NCBI GenBank assembly: GCA_938015295.1
Contig: CALLQB010000122.1
Coordinates: 1 to 44,658 of the forward strand
Length of the DNA: 44,658 bases
Source of the DNA: an uncultured Acidimicrobiales bacterium
Lineage (GTDB): Bacteria; Actinomycetota; Acidimicrobiia; Acidimicrobiales; SHLQ01
Reading direction: 5' to 3'
This document shows, piece after piece, positions 16,524-24,074 of this stretch. Below the pieces are notes generated by a model. That model saw nothing but the letters and a program-made list of their open reading frames with translations, did not search any database and was not told the DNA's origin. The stretch's first letter is position 1, and the number at the start of each line of letters is the position of its first letter. The position numbers were made by a program, and so were the translations under genes.

Positions 16524-16560
16524 GAGAGCCGCACCTCACGAAGGTGCGGCTCTCTTTATT
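16524..16560 (+). terminator. Intrinsic terminator after the two small genes
   Basis: A perfect 13-bp stem (16524-16536 with 16542-16554), a 5-nt loop, and TTTATT immediately after. This is the strongest intrinsic terminator in the window. It also separates the unit from the convergent SRPBCC gene ending at 16588. Confidence 0.9.
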
Positions 16561-16587
16561 CACCTTCATTGGCGATGGCTTGTAGTG

Positions 16588-17046
16588 CTAACGGCTTTCG
16601 AGGTCGGCTCGAAGAAACTCGTTGCGTTCAAGGATGAGTTTCGGAAGGTAGGCATCGAGCACCAGGCGCTCAACGAGTCGGCCAAGCGGACCGAGAGGCG
16701 CACTGAAGGAGATCTCGTCGATCATCCGAGTGATCCCCCCATCGAGTTCTTCAAAGAGGTGGCGGTGGTGAAACCTGCGAAAGGGGCCCCGAACCTGCTC
16801 GTCGACGAACATTACCGGGTGCTCCAGTTCGGTGATCTTGCTGGTCATCTTCCAGGTGATCCCGAAATGTTTCGCCCGCCACGTTACCGTTTCGCCGAGC
16901 CCGATCGTGCCCGAAGTTACCCCGCCGATGGCTTGCTCACCAGAGGCTTCCATCGATGCGAGATGGGCATCGATATCGAGTGACGCCTCGAACACCGACG
17001 CAATCGGCGCAGCGATTATCGTTTCAAGATCGAAGGTGACCGTCAC
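16588..17046 (-). CDS. SRPBCC-family (START/Bet v 1-like) protein
   Basis: The 152-residue sequence has the SRPBCC pattern: an opening strand with FDLETIIAAPIASVFEASLDIDAH, a middle with GETVTWRAKHFGITWKMTSKI, MFVDEQVRGPFRRFHHRHLFEEL, and a long C-terminal helix (LGRLVERLVLDAYLPKLILERNEFL). These folds bind hydrophobic ligands; many are cyclase/aromatase or coenzyme-Q-binding relatives, but none can be assigned. GTG at 17046 overlaps the stop of the upstream gene by 4 nt, so the two are coupled. Confidence 0.78.
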   Translation of the reverse strand: MTVTFDLETIIAAPIASVFEASLDIDAHLASMEASGEQAIGGVTSGTIGLGETVTWRAKHFGITWKMTSKITELEHPVMFVDEQVRGPFRRFHHRHLFEELDGGITRMIDEISFSAPLGPLGRLVERLVLDAYLPKLILERNEFLRADLESR

Positions 17047-17759
17047 TGATCTGCTGCCCTGTAGATAGTGGTCGAGATAGTCGGGACGCCTTCGATTGTG
17101 CCACCGCTCTGTTGTGCCGCAGCCTCGAGCACGTTGATCCACATTTCACTTTGCACGAGTCGACCGATGCGCAATGGATGGTAAAGGGCGTCAAAGACGC
17201 TGTCGCCCGAACGGGCCATTGATTCAATCTCGAACCAGAGACGATCGGGGTTCGTAAGTTCGGTCGCTCGAAACTCGATCCAGCCGGCCTCCATGTGCCC
17301 ATCGAGGGTCTCCAACCGAAGTCGGTTCGGCTCGACGACGGCTACCACGACGGGTCCATCCCACGGTCCAGGTAACGAGACCGTCACCTCCTCACCAGCG
17401 CTCAGCGACACAGCCGTCCCGCTCTCGTCGGAACGGAAGGTCGCAAAGTCGGTTGGGCTGAACCGATTCGGCTGGATACGGAAATGTCGGAGGAGATGTT
17501 CAGCAGAAACCCGAGGGTTCACGATCTCGACCCGGTACCGACGATGATTGAGCGGACCAGCACCGTCGGCGGGCCGTTGGACATCGGCGTCTGCACGCAG
17601 ACGCACGTCGGGGCCGTCGTCGTCGCTGATCTCTTCGATTTCGGACCACCAACGACCGCGTACCCGCCGGGCAATCAGCCGAGCAACAGGCGCAACAAAC
17701 CGCCAGGCGGCAAGCAAAGGGGACGTTGAAATCATGGACGCCACCACACTCGCACGCAT
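17043..17759 (-). CDS. DUF1990-like protein
   Basis: A 238-residue protein. The first 35 residues are moderately hydrophobic and basic (LLAAWRFVAPVARLIARRVRGRWW), perhaps a membrane-binding helix. The later part (GPWDGPVVVAVVEPNRLRLETLDGHMEAG, FEIESMARSGDSVFDALYHPL) resembles DUF1990, a family of beta-rich ligand-binding-like proteins often next to SRPBCC genes. It is coupled to the SRPBCC gene by a 4-nt overlap, so both may act on the same compound. An ATG eight codons in is an alternative start. The family call is tentative. Confidence 0.6.
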   Translation of the reverse strand: MRASVVASMISTSPLLAAWRFVAPVARLIARRVRGRWWSEIEEISDDDGPDVRLRADADVQRPADGAGPLNHRRYRVEIVNPRVSAEHLLRHFRIQPNRFSPTDFATFRSDESGTAVSLSAGEEVTVSLPGPWDGPVVVAVVEPNRLRLETLDGHMEAGWIEFRATELTNPDRLWFEIESMARSGDSVFDALYHPLRIGRLVQSEMWINVLEAAAQQSGGTIEGVPTISTTIYRAADQ

Positions 17760-17820
17760 CAGTTCGTTATTGGCAACTTCCAGCGATTAGCTGCACCCCT
17801 GCCCGAGCGTCCTACCAGCG

Positions 17821-18342
17821 CTACTTGATGCGAACCCGACGCAGCTGACCACGCAATGCGCCGTCGGGATATGCCTCGGTGTGCACATTTACGTAGTACT
17901 GGCCAGGTCGCTCAAGGATGTCCTCGACGGTTTGGCCTTCGGCAAACTTGCCTTCTTCGCCTTCGGTCAGGCAGTCAGCGGCGGTGCCATCGCCGGGAGC
18001 AGCGAGGAACGCAACCGGCGGACCGTTCTCGCCGCGCTTGCCCTTGTGGATGTGCGCGGCAACAGCCGCGCCATCAAGCTTCTTCACGGTGAGCGCATAA
18101 CAAAGCGTCTCGGTGTCGCCGTCGATGCCGAAGACCACGATCTCGCCCTTGCCATTGGGGTCGCCCGGTGACCCAACCTCGGCCTTGCCCTTGAGTTTGG
18201 TGCGCAGCAAGTGGTTCTCGTGGCCAGCTGTTGCCGTACCAACGGCAAACGACAGGGCGATAACGGCGGTCACTGCACCGAACAGGACTCGCCACCCCTT
18301 AGCTTTCGATTGGCTTGCGTGCACCGGAGTTGGTTCTGACAT
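17821..18342 (-). CDS. Exported CHRD-domain protein
   Basis: CHRD domains, first seen in chordin, form extracellular beta-sandwich folds; bacterial versions are of unknown function. The 173 residues start with a signal sequence or anchor (VLFGAVTAVIALSFAVGTATAGH, about 19-41). The CHRD domain follows, with VKKLDGAAVAAHIHKGKRGENG and PGQYYVNVHTEAYPDGALRGQL, both characteristic. Two cysteines (in TLCYAL and ADCLTEG) may form a disulfide. A SigK-like promoter (18414-18440) precedes it, so it is probably controlled with the fasciclin and DUF4331 genes. Confidence 0.85.
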   Translation of the reverse strand: MSEPTPVHASQSKAKGWRVLFGAVTAVIALSFAVGTATAGHENHLLRTKLKGKAEVGSPGDPNGKGEIVVFGIDGDTETLCYALTVKKLDGAAVAAHIHKGKRGENGPPVAFLAAPGDGTAADCLTEGEEGKFAEGQTVEDILERPGQYYVNVHTEAYPDGALRGQLRRVRIK

Positions 18343-18413
18343 GTTTGATCCCTCAGTGGTTGATGGTTGCTTGCGTTGGTGCTACTTGCGGACCAACGGC
18401 AGTACAGAATGCG

Positions 18414-18440
18414 ATTCGGAGACGACGAGCTGGCGGATTG
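18414..18440 (-). promoter_or_regulatory. SigK-like ECF promoter for the CHRD gene
   Basis: Minus-strand CAATCC (18440-18435), 15 nt, CCGAAT (18419-18414). The -10 hexamer is the closest of the five to the SigK type. The leader to the ATG at 18342 would be about 65 nt. Confidence 0.6.
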
Positions 18441-18537
18441 GAAATTTCCGAAGAGGTCTCAGCAGCACGAATCAGCCGCTGCTCGAACTCGAGCTCGAAT
18501 TGGTCGCGTGCCGCAACACACTGCAACTGTTCGCTGA

Positions 18538-18578
18538 CAAAAACACAACGGCCCCGGTCTCCATGTGGAGAGACCGGG
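18538..18578 (-). terminator. Probable terminator downstream of the fasciclin gene
   Basis: A 9-bp stem (18553-18561 with 18570-18578) is followed on the minus strand, after a few bases, by GTGTTTTTG. It lies about 135 bp after the fasciclin stop and before the CHRD promoter, which makes the two separate transcription units. The rest of the 370-bp gap shows no gene. Confidence 0.6.
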
Positions 18579-18712
18579 ACCGTGCTATCGAACCCACGTG
18601 GAGAGGAACCTGGCGGGTGAGCTCGATGCTGGGGGTTTCGTTGATACCCGGCCTCCGCTGGCGGGGATGCTGGCGGAGGGTCCGGGCATCAGTTCCTTTA
18701 TCGAACGAACCG

Positions 18713-19924
18713 TTACGGAACCAAGACGCTGTCAATAATGTGGACAGTGGCATTGGCCGTGGGTACATCCATGCAAAGTGTTGCTGCGCCATTGACGGTG
18801 AGAGCACCATCGGCGTCGGCAAACGTAAGATCTGCGCCGTTCACGGTGGTTGCCGATCCGGCAGCGACAAGGTCAGTCGAGCTCATCTTCTCGCCACCCA
18901 CCACATGGAAGGTGAGGATGCTGGTGAGCAGATCCTTGTCGGCAAGGATGCCGGCGAGGTCTTCCTCAGGGATCGCTGCGAAGGCGTCGTTGACCGGGGC
19001 AAAGATGGTGAACGGACCTTCGCTGTTGAGCGTGTCAACCAGACCGGCTTCGCCGACTGCGGTTACCAGCGTCGACAACAGCGGGTTGTTCGAGGCAGCG
19101 GTTGCAGCGGGGTCATCGGCCATGCCAACGAAGCTTCCTTCGCCGTCGGCGGGAACTGCGGCGCAGCCCGGACCTGTCGGCTCAAGCGCTGCTTCGTCAG
19201 AGTCAGCCATTGCGTCGCCATCTTCCATCGCCGCACCTGCGGTGAGGGCCTCGACAACTGCCGGTGGAAGAAGGACTTGGTCGATGATGTGCACCGTCGC
19301 GTTGGCCGTGGGCACGTTCGAGCAGATCACGCTGACGTCGTTGACCGCTTCGCCGTTGGCGGAGAAGGTGAGCTCGCTACCTTCAACGGTTGCCGATGTT
19401 CCAGCGGCCGCCAGACTTTCAGCGTCGAGCGACTCGCCACCGATGACGTGATAGGTGAGGATGGTGGTGAGCAGATCGTTGTCGGCCAGCACCATGTCGA
19501 GGGTGTCGGGGTCGATGGCTGCGAACGCATCATCGACTGGCGCGAAGATGGTGAACGGGCCTTCACTGTTGAGCGTGTCGACGAGTCCAGCCTGGGTTGC
19601 TGCGGCAACGAGGGTGGACAGGAGCGGATTGTTCGAGGCTGCGGTTGCGGCCGGGTCATCGGCCATGCCAACAAATGAGCCCTCGCCCTCAGTTGGCACA
19701 GCGCCACAGGCGGGTCCGTAAGCGGTCAGCATGTCGCCATCCGCCATAGCTCCTTCGTCCATGGCTTCTTCTTCCATCGCCTCGTCGGTGTTTTCTTCGA
19801 CGTCGGTGACTTCTTCTGTTGGTTCGGTAGCGGCTGGTTCTGCAGCGTCACTGCCACATGCGCTCAGCAGAAGAGCACCAGCAAGGAGCGCCGATCCGAT
19901 CGTTTTTCGTTGACTACTAGCCAT
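18713..19924 (-). CDS. Lipoprotein with two fasciclin (FAS1) domains
   Basis: FAS1 domains mediate adhesion or ligand binding at cell surfaces. The 403-residue protein starts with a lipoprotein signal (ALLLSAC, lipid-modified Cys at residue 23), then an acidic linker rich in Glu, Ala and Met (30-65). Two FAS1 domains lie at about 85-220 and 266-403. Both contain NNPLLSTLV, GLVDTLNSEGPFTIFAP, DAFAAI and VPTANATVHIID. The two copies are very alike, also at DNA level (19535-19708 and 18992-19165), pointing to recent internal duplication. Mycobacterial MPT70/MPT83 are FAS1 proteins under SigK. ATG at 19924 has AAAGGA about 11 nt upstream; the open frame above it carries no signal peptide. Confidence 0.92.
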   Translation of the reverse strand: MASSQRKTIGSALLAGALLLSACGSDAAEPAATEPTEEVTDVEENTDEAMEEEAMDEGAMADGDMLTAYGPACGAVPTEGEGSFVGMADDPAATAASNNPLLSTLVAAATQAGLVDTLNSEGPFTIFAPVDDAFAAIDPDTLDMVLADNDLLTTILTYHVIGGESLDAESLAAAGTSATVEGSELTFSANGEAVNDVSVICSNVPTANATVHIIDQVLLPPAVVEALTAGAAMEDGDAMADSDEAALEPTGPGCAAVPADGEGSFVGMADDPAATAASNNPLLSTLVTAVGEAGLVDTLNSEGPFTIFAPVNDAFAAIPEEDLAGILADKDLLTSILTFHVVGGEKMSSTDLVAAGSATTVNGADLTFADADGALTVNGAATLCMDVPTANATVHIIDSVLVP

Positions 19925-19980
19925 GGCGGTAATTGGTCCTTTGGGGAGTTGGTTCAGTTGGGAGGAGGGGTACGCCACAG

Positions 19981-20008
19981 GTTCGAAACCACAGGGGGGT
20001 GCGGATTG
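19981..20008 (-). promoter_or_regulatory. SigK-like ECF promoter for the fasciclin lipoprotein
   Basis: Minus-strand CAATCC (20008-20003), 16 nt, TCGAAC (19986-19981). The spacer is one base longer than in the other four and the -10 has one change, so this is the weaker of the matches. The leader would be about 50 nt. Confidence 0.45.
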
Positions 20009-20075
20009 GAGAAACCGCGGAATCTGGCTGCGCCGTTCGTCACACCGCATTTCGGCCGCACCGCGGAGTGGGTCG

Positions 20076-21683
20076 TTACTGGTCGGCGACGAGCACGACG
20101 ATCTGGTGTTGGCCAGTTGCCCCATTCGGCATCGGCGTCGCTCGATCAGCGGTTTGCACATCGCCGTTGCGATCGGTTGCCCGGACGGTAACGGTGTGGC
20201 GGCCGGGGGTTGCGTCCCAGGCAAACTTCCATTGGCGCCACGTGACGTCGTTCAGCTCGGCGGCTAGTTCGGCTTCGAGCCACTCACCGTCGTCGATCTG
20301 CACCTCGACCCGGTCGATCCCACGAGTCTGAGCCCAGGCAACACCAGCGATGGCAATGGTTCCAGGAGACACAGTCGACAAACCGCGGGGCGTGTCGATT
20401 CGGCTTTGCGTTTTGATTGGTCCCAGCGCATCCCAACCACGCGGCACCCAGTACCCGTCGAAATCCTCAAAACGCGTGAGGTTGATCTCGGTCAACCATT
20501 TGGTTGCCGATACATAGCCATAGAGCCCGGGCACGATCAGCCTGGCGGGAAAGCCATGTTGAAGTGGCAGGGACTCACCGTTCATGGCGACGGCGATGAG
20601 TGCATCTCGACCATCGAGTACTTCCACTGGAAAGCCCGCGGTGAATCCATCAGAGGACTTCCCGACAATCTGGTCCGCAGCGGCCATCACCCCGACATCG
20701 GCGAGAAGGTCATCGAGGCGAACCCCAAGCCAACGGGCTGTACCCATCAACCCACCCCCGATCTCATTTGAGACACAAGTAAGGGTGATGTCGGATTCGA
20801 CGATTGGTCGAGCAAGCAGGTCCTCGAAAGTCAGCTCGACTGGGCGGTCCACCATTCCCGTGATGCGAAGCGTCCACGAGTCGATAGGCAGCTGAGGCAC
20901 GGTAAGGGCGGTGTCGATTCGATAGAACTCGTCGTTGGGAGTGAAGAACGCCGAGATACCTTCCACTTCAAACGTCGTACTCGCTGGGATCGGCGACAAT
21001 GGCGAAGCGGCAACCGGAACCCCGGTGGCCGTTCGCGATGATGCGGCGCTGAACCGCTCACGGTTCTTGCGCCCGCCGAAGCCCAGTACCGCTGCGGCGG
21101 CTCCGAAGCCAGCAACCGATGCCAAAAAACGCCGCCGTGGTGATGGCACTGACGCAGCGATAGATGCACTGGCCGGGCCGCCGACACGTCCTAGCTGAGG
21201 AACCTGCGACCGTAAGAGCAGATTGAGCGCCCCAAAGGTGAGCACTGCGCCACCCAAGCTCGGTAGCACAGCCCAAAGGGGGCCGGGGTTTCGGCCCGTG
21301 ATTGCAGCGGCCGCACCGACCGCGCCAAAAGCCGCTACCCCGCCAGCAGCAAGCCAGCGACTACGCACGAACACAAAACCAACCGCCACGGCATAGCCCC
21401 CAAGAACGACGGCAATGCCAACCAACAAGGCGATTTTGTCGTTCGTACCAAACAATGAGATGGCGAGCTCCTTCACCCACGCAGGCGCAAGGTCGACCGC
21501 TCGATCACCCACATCAAGCACAGGAGACTGCGTCTTGCGCGAAAGCGAGGACAACATCTCGGCGGCCCCGAGACCAAAGAGTGTCGCAACCAAGCTCGAG
21601 GCGACCACTGACGTTCGGGGGTGAGATGGCTCCGCGCTCCCACGGGGGACTGGAGCGGCGAGTAGGTCGTCGGGGAGATTCAT
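20076..21683 (-). CDS. Membrane-anchored sulfite-oxidase-like molybdopterin oxidoreductase
   Basis: A 535-residue protein. Residues about 24-47, 84-106, 110-130 and 137-157 form up to four transmembrane helices. A twin-arginine-like segment RRRFLASVAGFGAAAAVLGF (183-202) follows, and then a sulfite-oxidase/YedY-type Moco domain (about 240-430) with the molybdenum-ligand cysteine C303 in LTCVSNEIGG and GTARWLGVRL. The C-terminal part (about 435-535) is the Mo-cofactor oxidoreductase dimerisation fold. The enzyme should face outside the cell; the substrate is unknown. The ATG at 21683 lies about 8 nt after a SigK-like -10, implying a leaderless mRNA. It is divergent from the anti-sigma/sigma operon. 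Confidence 0.87.
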   Translation of the reverse strand: MNLPDDLLAAPVPRGSAEPSHPRTSVVASSLVATLFGLGAAEMLSSLSRKTQSPVLDVGDRAVDLAPAWVKELAISLFGTNDKIALLVGIAVVLGGYAVAVGFVFVRSRWLAAGGVAAFGAVGAAAAITGRNPGPLWAVLPSLGGAVLTFGALNLLLRSQVPQLGRVGGPASASIAASVPSPRRRFLASVAGFGAAAAVLGFGGRKNRERFSAASSRTATGVPVAASPLSPIPASTTFEVEGISAFFTPNDEFYRIDTALTVPQLPIDSWTLRITGMVDRPVELTFEDLLARPIVESDITLTCVSNEIGGGLMGTARWLGVRLDDLLADVGVMAAADQIVGKSSDGFTAGFPVEVLDGRDALIAVAMNGESLPLQHGFPARLIVPGLYGYVSATKWLTEINLTRFEDFDGYWVPRGWDALGPIKTQSRIDTPRGLSTVSPGTIAIAGVAWAQTRGIDRVEVQIDDGEWLEAELAAELNDVTWRQWKFAWDATPGRHTVTVRATDRNGDVQTADRATPMPNGATGQHQIVVLVADQ

Positions 21684-21690
21684 GTCTTTG

Positions 21691-21717
21691 GTTCGGAGCG
21701 GCGAGCCAGACAGATCG
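21691..21717 (-). promoter_or_regulatory. Putative SigK-like promoter for the molybdoenzyme (weak -35)
   Basis: Minus-strand CGATCT (21717-21712), 15 nt, CCGAAC (21696-21691). The -10 and spacer match the other sites; the -35 matches only in part. The -10 ends 8 bp before the ATG at 21683. Confidence 0.4.
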
Positions 21718-21743
21718 ATTTTCGTTACAGATCTCACGAACAC

Positions 21744-21770
21744 CAATCCAAAAGGCGTAGTGAACCGAAC
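21744..21770 (+). promoter_or_regulatory. SigK-like ECF promoter for the anti-sigma/sigma operon
   Basis: CAATCC (21744-21749), 15 nt, CCGAAC (21765-21770). The ATG of the short anti-sigma gene is at 21778, so the message would be leaderless or nearly so. It implies that the sigma factor controls its own operon. Confidence 0.62.
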
Positions 21771-21777
21771 CAGGTAT

Positions 21778-22128
21778 ATGAAACCGTCGGGAATCGACCT
21801 CCACCACCTCGCCGGCGTCTATGCACTCAACGCTTTAGATGCTGACGAACTTGCGCTGTTTGAAGCGCATCTGCACGGCTGCGAACTTTGTCAACGGGAA
21901 GTGGTCGAGTTTTGCGAAACTGCCGGTCTTCTCGCGTTGGCAACAGCTCAACCGATTCCGCAACGACTTCGAAACTTTGTCGATGCAGTCCCAGGGAAGT
22001 GCGGTTTGCCTCGTTGGGCTTCGATGTCGGCCTCCCAATTGTTTCGACGGGTACTCGGCTCCCTTGAGGGCACTCAGCAGGAGTTCGATAGCGTGGCCGA
22101 GGAAACGGAGCAACCCCGACATGCTTAA
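21778..22128 (+). CDS. Short soluble zinc anti-sigma-like protein
   Basis: A 116-residue protein that contains only the zinc-binding anti-sigma (ZAS) part: HLAGVYALNALDADELALFEAH followed by H31-x3-C35-x2-C38. It is clearly a paralogue of the N-terminus of the RskA protein encoded two genes downstream (YALDALDNQEIELFEAHLPSCEQC), but has no transmembrane segment or C-terminal RskA domain. It may bind the same sigma factor from the cytosol, or be a remnant. Its stop overlaps the sigma start by 8 nt. The start at 21778 follows from the promoter; an earlier in-frame ATG at 21682 lies upstream of that promoter. Confidence 0.78.
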   Translation: MKPSGIDLHHLAGVYALNALDADELALFEAHLHGCELCQREVVEFCETAGLLALATAQPIPQRLRNFVDAVPGKCGLPRWASMSASQLFRRVLGSLEGTQQEFDSVAEETEQPRHA

Positions 22129-22723
22129 AAGGAACACCGGCGCGAAAGGTCACGCCGATATCGGCGCCGGGGCTCTCGCCGACCAGCTTGCGCCGGTTAT
22201 GACTCGCTGCGGTCAAGGTGACGAAGGCGCGTTTGTTCGTATCTACGACGAACTTGGTTCGCTCGTTTACGGCATCATCCTGAAAGTTCTGCGTGACCCG
22301 GCGCAATCCGAAGAGGTCGCCCAAGAAGTCTTCACCGAAGTTTGGCGACAAGCACCACGCTATGAACCCGGTAAAGGAAGCGTCAAAGGATGGATCGCAA
22401 CGATCGCCCACCGACGCGCCGTCGATCGCGTCCGCTCCGAGCAATCAGCGCGAAACCGTGAAGACCGAGACGCCGTCGAGCGGCATGTCGATCTCACCAG
22501 TGCTGTAGAGGACCTTGTTGGCGACGAACTCGAGCGTCAACGCGTACGCGTTGCGCTGCAAACGCTCACCGAAGTACAACGCAAGGCCGTCGAGCTGGCC
22601 TACTACGGCGGCTATACCTACCGTGAAGTTGCCGTGCTGCTCGACGAGCCCGAAGGAACAGTCAAGACCCGAATACGCGATGGTCTTATACGCCTACGCG
22701 ATGAAATTGGAGTCTCATCATGA
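22121..22723 (+). CDS. sigK: ECF RNA polymerase sigma factor, SigK-like
   Basis: A 200-residue group 4 sigma factor. Region 2 is about 35-105 (FVRIYDELGSLVYGIILKVL, SEEVAQEVFTEVW, GWIATIAHRRAVDRVR); region 4 is about 140-195 (LTEVQRKAVELAYYGGYTYREVA, EPEGTVKTRIRDGL). The sequence style and the RskA-type anti-sigma gene right after it point to the SigK/SigL group. ATG at 22121 has GGAG about 11 nt upstream; longer readings of the frame overlap the upstream gene. ATGA overlap with rskA shows coupling, which keeps sigma and anti-sigma in balance. The symbol is by analogy with mycobacteria. Confidence 0.9.
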   Translation: MLKRNTGAKGHADIGAGALADQLAPVMTRCGQGDEGAFVRIYDELGSLVYGIILKVLRDPAQSEEVAQEVFTEVWRQAPRYEPGKGSVKGWIATIAHRRAVDRVRSEQSARNREDRDAVERHVDLTSAVEDLVGDELERQRVRVALQTLTEVQRKAVELAYYGGYTYREVAVLLDEPEGTVKTRIRDGLIRLRDEIGVSS

Positions 22724-23502
22724 ATGATTTTGACATCCACACACTCGCTGCCGCCTACGCGCTCGACGCGCTCGACAATCAAGAGATCGAACTGTTCGAA
22801 GCGCACCTTCCCAGCTGCGAGCAATGCGAATCTGAGGTTGCAAGCTTCCGCGAGACTGCTGCCGTGCTGGCAAACGCCGAGTCAACCAACCCGCCGGAGT
22901 CGCTTCGATCAAGTGTACTTGCCAGCATTTCCACCACTCGCCAGCTACCCCCGTTGGTTTCCCCACCGACCAATTCTCTAGACGAGCAAGACCAGCCAGC
23001 GACCTCAAAAGACGCGGAAAGGCTTGCTGCCCCAATCGACCTGACCGAACGGCGGAATCGCCGGCGAGCCATGCAAATTGCTTTCGGTGCCGTCGCCGCG
23101 GCAATTGTGCTTGTCGTCGGAATCGTTGTTCTTGGCGATCGCGACCCGCAATTGCCCGACGAGGTTGCCGGGGTCGTCGACGCCGACGATGCCAACGAGA
23201 TCGTTCTTTCGAAGACGGCCGACGATCTCGGTGACCTCAAGATCGTCTACTCCGCCGACGAAGCTGGCCTTGCCCTCATTGGTGAAGGGCTCAGTGTTCT
23301 CGACGATGACAAGACCTACGAGCTGTGGGCAATCGACGACGACGGGGCCCGCGCAGTCGGGCTCTTCGACGCTACCGATTCGGGTGATGTTGCCGCATTC
23401 TTCTCCACCGACGAGTCAGTTGACGTCACCTGGGGCATTACCATCGAGCCCGCCGGCGGGTCCGCACAACCAACAACCGAGCCGCTGTTTCTTTCGGCAT
23501 AG
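22720..23502 (+). CDS. rskA: Membrane anti-sigma factor RskA
   Basis: RskA holds its sigma factor at the membrane until released by regulated proteolysis. The 260 residues comprise a cytoplasmic ZAS domain with H29-x3-C33-x2-C36, a linker, a basic stretch RRNRRR, a transmembrane helix (about 118-139), and an extracytoplasmic RskA domain (about 150-258) with DDKTYELWAIDDDGARAVGLF and VTWGITIEPAGGS, characteristic of the family. The start overlaps the sigma stop (ATGA). With the short ZAS protein upstream, the sigma factor has two possible antagonists. Confidence 0.92.
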   Translation: MNDFDIHTLAAAYALDALDNQEIELFEAHLPSCEQCESEVASFRETAAVLANAESTNPPESLRSSVLASISTTRQLPPLVSPPTNSLDEQDQPATSKDAERLAAPIDLTERRNRRRAMQIAFGAVAAAIVLVVGIVVLGDRDPQLPDEVAGVVDADDANEIVLSKTADDLGDLKIVYSADEAGLALIGEGLSVLDDDKTYELWAIDDDGARAVGLFDATDSGDVAAFFSTDESVDVTWGITIEPAGGSAQPTTEPLFLSA

Positions 23503-23591
23503 GCCTGACGATTCATCACGCACCTGCATCCCGAGCGACGGATCAAACATCGCAGGCGGCAACTAGCGACAGACCGCTCTATGATGCGACG

Positions 23592-24074
23592 GTGAGTGAG
23601 GTACGTGAGACAAAGTTGCCCGGTGTTGGTGTTCGCCATGAGTTCACGAACGCGGAGGGCTCCGATCTGGCAGTTATTGTCCATCATGATGGACGGCGCG
23701 AGATACTCGCCTACTCAAGCGACGACCCCGACGTTTGTTCGACCCTGGTAACGCTTTCCGAGAGCGATACCCAAACCCTGGCCGAGATCCTTGGCGTGAG
23801 TCATGTGGTAGAGACGGTCGCGGAGATTCGTCAAGACATCGACGACTTGGCGATCGAGTGGGTCGAAGTTCCGGCGCATTCGGAGTTCTCCGCAGCGTCG
23901 ATCGGAGCCGGGGAGTTCCGAACACGAACCGGAGCCTCCATCGTCGCCATCTTGCGCGACCACAAACCGGTGCCATCGCCCGAAGCAGATTTCGTGCTTG
24001 AAGCCGGAGACATCGTGGTAGCGGTTGGCGACCCGAACTCCTTGAGTGCTCTTCGCTCCATCCTGGGTCAATAG
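23592..24074 (+). CDS. khtT: K+/H+ antiporter regulatory subunit, KhtT-like (RCK_C/TrkA-C)
   Basis: KhtT proteins gate the KhtU potassium/proton antiporter. The 160 residues consist of an N-terminal half (GVGVRHEFTNAEGSDLAVIVHHDGRREILAY) typical of KhtT, and a C-terminal RCK_C/TrkA-C domain (about 85-160: GASIVAILRDHKPVPSP, FVLEAGDIVVAVGDPNSLSALRSIL). RCK_C domains bind nucleotides such as cyclic-di-AMP in some homologues, but no binding residues can be read here. The start codon is GTG. The stop is followed immediately by the GTG of the antiporter gene. Confidence 0.85.
   Translation: MSEVRETKLPGVGVRHEFTNAEGSDLAVIVHHDGRREILAYSSDDPDVCSTLVTLSESDTQTLAEILGVSHVVETVAEIRQDIDDLAIEWVEVPAHSEFSAASIGAGEFRTRTGASIVAILRDHKPVPSPEADFVLEAGDIVVAVGDPNSLSALRSILGQ

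Noticed and set aside
18113..19678. A 521-codon plus-strand frame opposite the CHRD and fasciclin genes
   Set aside because: Its content is explained by the antisense of the two-copy fasciclin domain; no start signal or family match was seen.
21839..22120. Longer N-terminal reading of the ECF sigma frame
   Set aside because: It overlaps the zinc anti-sigma gene in another frame and has no region-2 features; ATG at 22121 gives the normal 200-residue size.
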